Shown: positions 1-7,919 of the stretch, piece by piece
How positions within the stretch are numbered: position 1 is the stretch's first letter
How the letters are laid out: every line of letters begins with the position of its first letter
Source: Cephalothrix simula
Taxonomy: Eukaryota > Nemertea > Palaeonemertea > Archinemertea > Cephalotrichidae
Length of the DNA: 10,672 bases
Direction of reading: 5' to 3'
NCBI GenBank assembly: GCA_035591015.1
Contig: JAXIUW010219397.1
Coordinates: 1 to 10,672, forward strand
Notes under the pieces: model-generated
Databases searched by the model: none
Seen by the model: the letters and a program-made list of their open reading frames with translations, nothing else
Told to the model about the DNA's origin: nothing
Position numbers and translations under genes: made by a program

Positions 1-94
1 GTCTTCTTGAAAGGCGTTACCTTTTCACCACCAAGGGTACGAGAGCAACGTGTGCCATCAACGGTGCTCAAATATTTCCGATTGAAATGAGAAG
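1..94. other. Coding-like fragment at the left edge, strand undecided
   Basis: The first ~90 bases are clearly richer in GC than the rest of the window and are open on both strands. On + the frame from base 1 runs 29 codons to TGA at 88-90. On - a frame enters at the palindrome (95-125) and is open to base 1; upstream of the palindrome, around 167-180, an acceptor-like CTTTCTCAG is seen on the - strand. I recognise no family in either frame. It may be an exon edge or a piece of a decayed transposon gene cut by the window boundary. Confidence 0.25.
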
Positions 95-125
95 GGCTTA
101 TTGTAAAACAGTTTTACAATAAGCC
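95..125. repeat. 31-bp perfect palindrome flanked by 9-bp direct repeats
   Basis: GGCTTATTGTAAAAC and its exact reverse complement GTTTTACAATAAGCC are separated by a single A. Immediately outside, AATGAGAAG occurs at 86-94 and again at 126-134. The direct repeats look like a target-site duplication, so the palindrome looks like a tiny insertion (40 bp net), perhaps the collapsed remnant of a TIR element. No promoter or terminator role is implied in a eukaryote. Confidence 0.8.
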
Positions 126-134
126 AATGAGAAG

Positions 135-1246
135 GCAGAACAGATAGAACACCGGTCACGCGAGAAACTGAGAAAGTACATTACTATTCGCGCCAAGGCC
201 CGAACAAATTTTTACTATCTCATGAAAATATAGAACCAAAAAAAAAAATATTTCAAGAAAAGAGGAATTATAGGAGGTTTTGATGAAATAGAGGAGAATA
301 GATGATTCCTCTTTTTTAGAGGAAAAAGAGGAGCGCTGGACACTATGCTGCCACCACTGCACTGCATTAATTTTTTTTCCAGGCTCATATAGGATCATAT
401 GACCTTTTGACTGACCCCCACGGGTTGCCTGATATTAGTAAGAACCCCGGATTTGCTTTTTTTATGCTTGATATGCCAAACAACCTAGAATGTAGGTAGT
501 TTTGGTCTCACCAGAACGATTCGGAGTGTTCCCGTGATAGTGGACATTTTTGGACATTTTGCGCCACTACTCGGGTGGGGCAAAAAAGTTTTAAAAAACT
601 CCATGGTGCGTAACTTTCCAAATGCCCTTTATAGTTAATGCCCTTTCCAAAAATGTCTAGGGTTAAGGGATTCCGATGTGCCTTCTAGGAGATTCGACGG
701 TTAACCATTTTACGGAGCCTCATCCAATTTTTCCATCCATTTGTGTAATACTGTAATACAAAAAGTATAGCCTGGACCGGCATCTCTGTGGGACAGGCTT
801 CCCTTTATGTCTGCTGTAAAAGTAGATGTACATACATATTTACCATTAATAACGTGATATCATACCATGTGGGTAGGGTTTCACAATCTAAATCAAGATG
901 AAGATGTCATCTAATAATGTTTCGCACCCAAAGGAAATCAATAATTTTTGTTCGGTCCCATTAGAATCCCAATGTTAATTTTTTTTATCATGATGTATCA
1001 CGCACCAGATGTCTTTCGGGCCTCCCGGGGCGGAATTAATCGAATGTTTACCAGAATGGCAGCTCCTATGGGCGATGCCAGGTAAATATGATAGAGCATT
1101 TTTGAAATTAAAAAGGAAAAAAGTCAAACCAAATATGTGTTGGAAAAGATAGAATGGTTGGATAAGAAACATATAAGTAAAAAGTAGTCGCAGTTATTTT
1201 ATTATAAACATAGTTTCAAAAACTTAACAAACTTCCTCCTATTACT
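135..1246. other. Non-coding stretch, no recognised gene
   Basis: Between the palindrome and the first tRNA-derived repeat I see no recognisable protein. An 80-codon open frame on - (156-398) is driven by A/T runs and matches nothing I know. Bases 405-790 and 1010-1090 are richer in GC than their surroundings and could be older gene or transposon remnants. At 1010-1082 a short open stretch ends in CCAG/GTAAAT, a passable donor on +, but no family can be named. Around 541-562 TGGACATTTT is repeated directly. Confidence 0.4.
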
Positions 1247-1406
1247 AGTTACCTTCAAATAAGTTGGCAGATTGAAACCTTTTGTAGAGTCGTTCTTGCC
1301 GAGCGGTCTAACGCGCAGTCCTTCGGGTAAATATCTGAAGGGCGCGGGTTCGATCCCTGGGTCCACCAAGTGCTCTCGGGGTCTCAACCTTTCTTTGTAT
1401 CAATTT
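1247..1406 (+). mobile_element. tRNA-derived SINE-like repeat, copy 1
   Basis: It holds a pol III A-box-like TTGCCGAGCGG at 1296-1306 and a perfect B box GGTTCGATCCC at 1347-1357, 51 bases apart, with a conserved 7-bp stem (CCTTCGG/CTGAAGG) between them. The acceptor arms do not pair, so it is not a working tRNA gene. Similarity to the copy at 7243-7386 covers the whole interval, from AGTTACCTTCAAATAA to TTTGTATCAATT, including sequence upstream of the tRNA-like part. Copy 1 has extra bases at about 1276-1285 and CCACCA after GGGT. Confidence 0.75.
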
Positions 1407-1439
1407 AATAAATTATATATGAAAATTATACATGTATAG

Positions 1440-2903
1440 CTATCCTGGAATTTGGTCAAAAATATTTTTCAACTGTGCTAAATTACTTAAAATCTCACTT
1501 AAGTGTTTTCAATATTAACTATATATTTATACATGTATATGTAGTTCAGCAGGTTCGTTTTAATTCCACAAACGAAATTTCATTTTTTTAGAAAAAGTTC
1601 GGAGGAAAAAGACTCGAGCTTTATGTTGTTATGCAGCATATTACAGACGGTTTTGGTCAGACCATAATTGTCCGTAAATACACAGCATCAACATGGTTAC
1701 ATTTTTATTTTTAAACTCTGTTTACTGTTTCAAGCAAAACAATTCGCACTAATTACATTTTATACAAATAAATTGTTTAATAAAATTGGTTTTGATTGTG
1801 CTAAGTATTTTAATTAAATCTCAGTTTTTTTCAGGTAAATAGTTCAAACAGTTTGATTCTTATTTCAGTGGTTTCAGTTCTAAAAACCAGTAGTTTATGT
1901 CATATACATGTACATGTAGCTCTCCAAAAATTGATCAACATTGGTGCATAAAATTTGGTTTTGACTGTGCTTTAGTATTTTAAATTTAATTTAAATAGTT
2001 CAGCAGTTAAAAATTTTTTCAAGTGATTTCAATTCAACATAAATGCAAAATTTATAATGAAAAACACTTAAGAAATTGCGCCATTTGTCATAGTTGATAC
2101 ACGGTCTTAGTTGATATACAGCATCATAATTATATTTTTTAATCTATAGTTTTTTACTTCTAGTTCCAAAAATTAACAATTTTCTCTAATTTAATTGGTG
2201 CTTAGAAATTGGTTTTGACTGTGCTATAGTGTTTTCAATTTTATTAGTTAAAATTTTATTTAAGTGATTTCAATTCTACATAATGTAACAGAATTTTTTT
2301 TTTTTTGCAAAATTTATGATGAAAAACACTTAAGGAATACAACAATCCGTCAAGCAACATGCTATAGACTTCATAGATGCTATATCTTCAGTTTTTTTTA
2401 CTTCATGTTCAGAAATTAGTTCATGAAATTCTTTTAGACTGTGCTAAAAACACATAGTTTAAATCACACTAAGTGGTTTCAATTTACTTAAAATGGTTTA
2501 CTATTTTCAAATTTATTTAAATCAAATGGTTTCAATTTCAATTAATCTTTTGTGCAAAAAGATGAAAAACACTTGGACTTTTAGAAGGAATAGCGTTATT
2601 TGTAATGCTACATTATAGAAGGCATTGGTCGGACCTTATCAACTTGGTTACATTTAGCTCTTATTTGTTTCAAAAAAAAATATAAATTTCCCTAACTTAA
2701 TTCGGAAGAGGCTAAAGAGGAGGAAAGCGGGGTCGATTTTGTATTGCGGAATAAAAAAGCCGATCGATATTTTAACGGGACCGCTATACTCGAAAGACCC
2801 CGTTTTCCTCCTCTTTAGCCTTTACCACTTAATTCTATTGTACAGTTTTCCAAAAAGTGCTTCATAGAAATTTGTTTTGACTAAGGTTAAGTAGTAAGTA
2901 GTT
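1440..2903. repeat. Diverged tandem repeat array, units ~170-320 bp
   Basis: Related blocks recur in the same order: TTGACTGTGCT-like anchors near 1469, 1792, 1961, 2215 and 2435, and a decayed one near 2876; AAGTGRTTTCAATT blocks; and GATGAAAAACACTT blocks near 2058, 2320 and 2561. Copies of CATCAACATGGTTACATTT-like sequence appear near 1685 and 2637. Units differ by many substitutions and indels, so this is an old array. A MITE (2704-2826) sits inside one unit. No coding frame persists across units. Confidence 0.6.
2704..2826. mobile_element. 123-bp MITE with 31-bp TIRs and 9-bp target duplication
   Basis: The left end 2704-2734 and the reverse complement of 2796-2826 agree at 28 of 31 positions, both starting GG. 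ACTTAATTC directly abuts both ends (2695-2703 and 2827-2835), a 9-bp target-site duplication. The element has no coding capacity. A 9-bp duplication with GG termini is compatible with the Mutator or Merlin superfamilies, but the family is not proven. It landed within a tandem-repeat unit; a related unit near 2190-2200 (CTCTAATTTAATTGGTGC) approximates the empty site. Confidence 0.85.
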
Positions 2904-2904
2904 T

Positions 2905-3039
2905 GTGTATATTTAACCAGAACGTATTTCTGATTTAACTTAAATATAGTTTTAGCAGAAGGCAGAACATATAAGCATCAACAACAATGATTTCAAATGT
3001 GCGCTACACTATATTTACCATAAACAAATAACATGTGAT
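2905..3039. repeat. Direct duplication, copy A
   Basis: Nearly identical at both ends to 3178-3332: GTGTATAT, then ACCAGAACGTATTTCTGATT, and finally the 50-odd bases up to ATAACATGTGAT. Copy A has a small insertion (AAGGCAG) after TTTTAGCAG and lacks the ~27-base hairpin segment of copy B. Confidence 0.85.
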
Positions 3040-3177
3040 TGGTTTATTAAAATTAAACTTAGTTTATCAGAACCACCAATTAACGTTTTTTTCATCTTTG
3101 GGAAAAAACATCACAACTATAGAATTAACATCTCGTATTGTTGTGTACATTTTATACATGTATTGTTTTAGCGAATT

Positions 3178-3332
3178 GTGTATATTTTACCAGAACGTAT
3201 TTCTGATTTAACTTAAATATAGTTTTAGCAGAACATATAAGCATCGAACAAACAGCATTGTACATAAACACTTAAAACAATGCTTTCAAATGTGCGCTAC
3301 ACTATATTTACCATAAACAAATAACATGTGAT
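3178..3332. repeat. Direct duplication, copy B
   Basis: Partner of 2905-3039, shifted by about 273 bases. It carries an extra internal segment bounded by AGCATTGT (3254-3261) and its reverse complement ACAATGCT (3277-3284), an 8-bp stem absent from copy A. No gene is seen in the pair. Confidence 0.85.
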
Positions 3333-3334
3333 GG

Positions 3335-4929
3335 AGTAAATATATCTTCGTACTGAATGTAAACAGCCAATACTTTATAAGTGACCACTAAGCATCACAT
3401 GAAACTCTTTCGCATTCAATTTGCGGCGAAATTCGCCCATCACTCGAACATTTATATGGCATATTGAATGCAACAGAACTCTGCTATTTTATTCAAGAAG
3501 TATTTACCAATATTTTTTCATTAAGGCAAGTGAAATTGCTAGACACTATTGATGAAATAGACACTCAATACACAAAGATAGATTCTTAATGAACAATTTT
3601 CCAATTTCTCGTCTCCCATCGGTCGTGGGCCGTTATGTTTTTTCTACAACTAATGACAAGTGCAGTTATACCTCTTAAGTGGCAAATTTTAAGAATAGTA
3701 GCCGGTTTAAATTTACTTCGCCTTTAAAATCTTATTTATGACTTACTGGTTTTTTAACGAAAGAAACAAAACCATATCCTTTTGATTTTTGACTCTGGGG
3801 ATCTTTAATAATTTTCACATCTCTGAAAATAGAAGATAAAACATTAAATATTGATAAATGTGTAATGCATATTAAATTTATAGTTTCCAATAGTCTTTCA
3901 CCCCATACATATTTTATTCAATTACAAAGTTTTAAATTTGATATGACGTTATTCATACGCAGCCATCTTGAACTCCAAAACATATCCTAAGTTAATCCTG
4001 AATTTTGTTGCCAAAGGACACTATTTATTCGGAACTAAAAATATTCTCTTAAAGTATAAAATTTTTCTTGTCTAAATCTAAGTAACTAATTTCAAAATAA
4101 TTTAAAAATACGTTTACGTTTCGAAAAAAAATTAGCTGTAAAACATGCAGACTAAATGATTATAGAATATTCAAGTAGGGAATTAAAGAAAAGCCTTCAA
4201 AAAATTAAATTTTGTCATCTAAAAAGTGAACATGCAAAAATTTTAAGTTAAAATCTACAGTATTTTTCTAAAAGGCCACTAATCAGAAAATGTTAACCAT
4301 CAAAAGTTGATATTAAACAAATTAATCTGTCCCAGAACTGTATGAAGGTAGATATCATGAAACGGCGAATAAATGCACCCAATTTAAAGAATTGTCCTAC
4401 TCAAATCAAATATGTTCTACATTTAAAAAAAAAGCGTCATAATATGCATTTTAGTTTTGCACTGTGCTTCGAAGGATCACACCATTTTAGAAAAAATAGA
4501 TTCATTGCTGAACATTTCAATTATCAATTTACAAAAGATTTAATCTTGATATATTTTCAAAATACAAAAGAGGCGTCACAGAATTCTATGCCTAATCATG
4601 GGTTTTTCAATGTTGAAAATAATATAAAAATGATTAAAAAAAAAGAAATTTTAATACGATAGACAAAATAGAGAAGGGAATATAAATTTCAAATTCCAAT
4701 TTTTTAAAATACTACTAAATAATTAAATAGAATCATTTTGTAGCTATACAGAAATCGATTTATTTTCACATATTTAATTGTTACAATACGAAGTGATTTC
4801 TGAAATTTGTTCTTAAATTGTTTGTTTTTATTAGGCCTATAATTTTTATAATTGATATAAAAAATTTTGAGTTTTAAAAAACATTGCTTTCTTTAGAATA
4901 TTTGTCTCGATTCTGCTTACTTTGAAATT
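3335..4929. other. AT-rich stretch without recognised gene
   Basis: Mostly A/T-rich sequence with many stops in all frames. The longest frame (4342-4662 on +, 106 codons) is rich in lysine, asparagine and isoleucine codons and resembles no family; I treat it as chance. A 31-codon open stretch on - at 3388-3483 has four spaced cysteines and is noted as a finding. GCATTCAAT at 3411-3419 and its reverse complement near 3465 form a small inverted repeat around it. Confidence 0.4.
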
Positions 4930-5138
4930 TGGACCTACCACATTTAGATGGAAAACGCGCCTCATCCGTTTCATACAATTATTCGGACGTTCGTTTTATG
5001 TTAACATTCATGTAATTATGATGGGTTCATTGTACAAGACCAGTTATTCATATAAAGTTATTCAACGATTTAGGTGTGCAGGTAGATGATATTTATTTCC
5101 AATAATCATGAGATGACAAGCAAAAATCGTTAAATAAA

Positions 5139-5172
5139 ACAGATATTGCACCTTTTTTCGTGCAATATCTGT
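5139..5172. repeat. Hairpin with 13-bp perfect stem
   Basis: ACAGATATTGCAC at 5139-5151 and GTGCAATATCTGT at 5160-5172 flank an 8-base loop CTTTTTTC. It lies inside the TIR element, about 30 bases before the exon-like frame. Confidence 0.85.
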
Positions 5173-5204
5173 ATAATATCTAATATGTTAATTGCCTTGT
5201 TTAG

Positions 5205-5374
5205 GAATTGTGTTAAATGAATTGGCCATTGAAGGTTATGATATGCTAAGACGATCGTATGAATTAAGTCATTATAATAACGAAAGTCATATAGCAACCA
5301 AAAAAGCTTCAAAAAACTTCCGAAGCGCATTAGTTCTTTTAGCTATCGTTGCGGCATTATCCATTAGCTATTGA
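5205..5374 (+). CDS. Possible terminal exon or captured gene fragment, unrecognised
   Basis: After an acceptor-like TTGCCTTGTTTAG (5192-5204) a frame runs 55 codons to TGA at 5372. The peptide is charged and polar for its first ~40 residues (LRRSYELSHYNNE, then TKKASKNFR) and ends in a hydrophobic run ALVLLAIVAALSISY, resembling a tail anchor. There is no family I recognise. It lies wholly within the 736-bp TIR element, so it may be a gene fragment picked up by the transposon, or simply a chance frame. An ATG in frame occurs within it (codon for M in GYDML) but no start is favoured. Confidence 0.3.
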
Positions 5375-5429
5375 AATATCAGGTTGCAACTCGTGCGCTT
5401 GCGACCTGTAGAAGTAGTTTGCGTTTTTT

Positions 5430-5529
5430 TATCCTTTTGTGCAGTACTAAGATTCAACTTAAAATGCTGCTGTATGCTGTATCCTTTTGTGCAGTACTAA
5501 GATTCAACTTAAAATGCTGCTGTAACCCG
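5430..5529. repeat. Two-copy 50-bp tandem duplication
   Basis: Bases 5430-5474 recur exactly at 5480-5524 (45 identical bases, starting TATCCTTTTGTGCAGTAC), giving a period of 50. The perfect match indicates a recent slippage-type duplication. Confidence 0.95.
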
Positions 5530-5665
5530 GAAAATAAGATATTTCAATTTTTTTCAATGGTGATAAAAATAGAATGTGTGTATAAATTCTAAAGGCTATC
5601 AGAAAACATTTGTTTTTTTTTAAACTTTGGTGAGCCGCGTTTTCCATCTAAATGTGGTAGGTCCA

Positions 5666-7057
5666 TTATCATTATATTAAATGGTTAAAATCTTAGTTAG
5701 TGTGGCTTGATTTGCTTCAATTTTACTAAAGTAGTTCTTTTGTGTTCTTATTGGTTTCACATTTCAACTTAAATGGTTTCAAATTTCACTTAAGTGGTTC
5801 TTTTGTGTTTTTAAGTGATTTTTATTGTTTACAATACTAGTATCTGAGACAATTAAACACGAAAAAAATTTGAAAATGATACAAGCAGAATTAAAATAAG
5901 CGGTAAACTGTGAAATTACCCAAACCAATTAAAATATTCGACTTGATTTTATAAATTGATGAATACATAAACAGGAATATGTGCATTACATGCGGAGTAA
6001 TATAATGAAGATTGATTTGTACATTACATAATGCGGATGTATGTACAGTATGCGGTTTTTGCTAGTTAGTACTTTAATAGGCTAAGGACTATAAAAAGAC
6101 ACGAAAAATTCTTAAAAAGTAAAAACGGGAAGATTTATGTAATATAAAAGGCATATATACATATACATAGCCTGGGTCATCTATGTCCGTTCCATGACAA
6201 TCTGTTGTAGAAAATACGTTTTGTTATTTTTCATAACATAAGTGAAAAAAGCGAATAAAATCAATAATCACTTTTAAGAGAAAGAATAATATGTGATTTA
6301 ACATTTAATTTTGAATTATGAAATATATAAACAAAACAAATAAACGCGAAAATTAAGTAACTAGACAGCATTAAAACTGAAAATAAGCAAGCAAATACGA
6401 AACCATCATTTTTTCTTAAAAACGATAATATTATTTGTGAAATTTTCGTTAGAAAAGGATAAAAACCCCTTTGATTTCAATTCTGTATGCAAGGTTACAA
6501 GATATTTCCTCCTGCTAGTTCAACTAATTTAACAATTTCTCCAAATTACAAGTATATGATAACCGTAACTGTAACATTTCTTATAACCGTCGTGTCATAT
6601 TCACATAACCGTCGTTTTAAATTATATCGTCTGCGTAACGGGCATTGTATGATTGGCCGATTACATTGCAAAGTGGAAACGTTTTACCGAACACTAGATT
6701 TACCCTGTAGTAATCTTTTAGAAAAATACTGGGAAAGAAAGCTGCTTAGAAATTCACATGGGATTTAACAATCAGGTCGGATGACATAAAATGATATTCG
6801 CCAAACATTCAAGGAGGAATGAATGCATCCTACTACAACCAAAGTGAATATCAAACATTCTGCCATAAAAATACAGGAGGTATTAGTGTACGTCTCGGTG
6901 TATATACTAAATAGCGGGCAACAGTGTTTTAGAGCCATCACTATATAAAACTAACGCATTAGAAATGAATCAAATATTCTGCCATACAGAAGGGATAAAG
7001 AGAACTGAGTAGTGTACTAAATTTTCAAAAATAGCGGGTGTTTTATAAGCCCGCATT
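5666..7057. other. AT-rich non-coding stretch with repeat traces
   Basis: Bases 5750-5825 carry motifs like the array at 1440-2900 (AACTTAAATGGTTTCA, CACTTAAGTGGTTC). CATTACAT followed by ATGCGGA occurs twice near 5985-6040. A 93-codon frame on + (6487-6768) contains short repeats of ATAACCGT and resembles no protein. From 6830 to 6990 the phrases CAAA(C/T)ATTCTGCCATA and TAGCGGG are repeated. TAACGCATTAGAAATGAA at 6952-6969 recurs exactly at 7399-7416, so the DNA around the tRNA-derived repeats is itself duplicated. Confidence 0.4.
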
Positions 7058-7132
7058 ATCTGAAGGGCGCTTATTTGATCCCTGGGTCCACCGAGTGCTC
7101 TCGGGGTCTCAATCTACATGTACCTTTGTACC
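7058..7132 (+). mobile_element. tRNA-derived SINE-like repeat, copy 2 (5' truncated, decayed)
   Basis: Starting at TCTGAAGGGCGC, it matches the 3' half of copies 1 and 3 through GATCCCTGGGTCCACC and GTGCTCTCGGGGTCTCAA. The B box is damaged (TTATTTGATCC in place of GGTTCGATCCC), and the A-box half is missing. Any frame through this region is incidental. Confidence 0.7.
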
Positions 7133-7242
7133 AGTTATTACGAATATATATTTTACTATGTTAGCTAGTGCATGCTGGACTGCTGGTGACTATACCCTAA
7201 CGGCAACCTCTGGTGTTAACTAAATAAAATTGGTACATTCAG

Positions 7243-7386
7243 AGTTACCTTCAAATAACTTGGAAGATTGAGTCGTGCTAGCCGAGAGGTCTAACGTGCA
7301 GTCCTTCGGATAGATAACTGAAGGGCGCGGGTTCGATCCCTGGGTCCGTGCTCTCGGGGTCTCAATCTTCCTTTGTATCAATTATA
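7243..7386 (+). mobile_element. tRNA-derived SINE-like repeat, copy 3
   Basis: Contains A-box-like TAGCCGAGAGG at 7279-7289 and perfect B box GGTTCGATCCC at 7330-7340. The unit is enclosed by an exact 11-bp inverted repeat, GGAAGATTGAG (7262-7272) and CTCAATCTTCC (7361-7371), so the tRNA-like part sits on top of an outer stem. Copy 1 keeps a decayed version of this stem. It lacks pairing acceptor arms and is not a functional tRNA gene. Confidence 0.75.
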
Positions 7387-7554
7387 TGCGAATACTATTA
7401 ACGCATTAGAAATGAAACGCCAAAATAAATGTTAAAACCAGTAGAAAGAATAAAAGGTAGGTGTCCTTTTAGCGGATAATTTGGTAAAAAATAGAAAGAT
7501 TGCCAAATTTTGCTTACTTTACGCAATCAATATACCAGCCATTTAAAATCACCA

Positions 7555-7567
7555 GGGGGGGGGGGGG
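7555..7567. repeat. Poly(G) run of 13
   Basis: Thirteen consecutive G bases in otherwise AT-rich DNA; its length is prone to slippage and sequencing error. Confidence 0.95.
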
Positions 7568-7673
7568 TGGAATGGGTTGTGCTAACGTGGGTAAGATAAT
7601 TGAATAACGAACCATCGAGTTGCCCCATCCCCAGGGTTGTGGATGTTTTATGTTTTATTTTCCCCATTTTCAG

Positions 7674-7810
7674 TTAAGAATAAAAGAGACCAATATAATC
7701 TAGAATTCATGGAAAGAATCAGCAACGCCTATACATTTGATATGCAGGTGCAATGTTTCGGGCGCACAAGAAATAAAACTACATTATACGTGCTACTAAA
7801 TAAACAGTGA
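7674..7810 (+). CDS. Exon-like reading frame after a strong acceptor, unrecognised
   Basis: A long pyrimidine-rich tract ending CCCCATTTTCAG (to 7673) is followed by a frame of 44 codons (7676-7810) ending in TGA. The peptide contains NLEFMERISNAYTFDMQ and FGRTRNKTT. A possible donor CAG/GTGCAA lies at about 7748. An inverted, decayed relative sits at 7897-7914 and further in. I cannot name a family; it may be a true small exon of an upstream part of the GLB1 gene or another gene, a pseudo-exon, or the arm of a transposable element. Confidence 0.3.
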
Positions 7811-7914
7811 TATAATCTTGTTGAGGATAGGCGAACAATCCCAAAGCAATTCTATTTCTTGTTCGGTCGAAACAAAAAAAGACCTAAGCGATGCCTATTC
7901 TTTCCATGAATTCT
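7702..7914. repeat. Long imperfect inverted repeat
   Basis: AGAATTCATGGAAAGAAT at 7702-7719 is exactly inverted at 7897-7914. Further in, the arms still match in blocks: GCAACGCCT against GCATCGCTT, and GTTTCG plus ACAAGAAATA on both sides. The arms extend roughly 70-80 bases each around a centre near 7810. It may be a foldback element or an inverted duplication of an exon. Confidence 0.75.
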
Positions 7915-7919
7915 TGATA

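Larger units (their letters stand above)
4930..5665. mobile_element. 736-bp non-autonomous TIR element
   Basis: The ends 4930-4964 and 5631-5665 are inverted repeats matching at 34 of 35 positions, beginning TGGACCTACCACATTT. No clear target duplication longer than TT is visible, so the superfamily and exact ends stay open. Inside are a 13-bp-stem hairpin (5139-5172), an exon-like reading frame (5205-5374) and a 50-bp tandem duplication (5430-5529). No transposase is encoded. The near-perfect termini over this distance suggest a fairly recent non-autonomous DNA transposon. Confidence 0.7.

Noticed and set aside
156-398. 80-codon open frame on -
   Set aside because: Built over A-rich and GAGG-rich low-complexity DNA; no family resemblance.
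1288-1370. Functional tRNA gene
   Set aside because: A and B boxes are present but the acceptor stem does not pair and the anticodon arm is abnormal; the unit is repeated in the window.
1202-1387. 61-codon frame on - and the 61-codon frame on + at 7038-7223
   Set aside because: Both are read-throughs of the tRNA-derived repeats, not genes.
1440-2903. CRISPR array
   Set aside because: Repeats are long, diverged and unequal, without conserved short repeats and unique spacers; the DNA is eukaryotic in style.
4342-4662. 106-codon open frame on +
   Set aside because: Composition follows the AT-rich background (K, N, I, F), no motif, no splice context, no family resemblance.
6487-6768. 93-codon open frame on +
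   Set aside because: Part of it is made of repeated ATAACCGT-like words; no recognisable domain or supporting splice sites.
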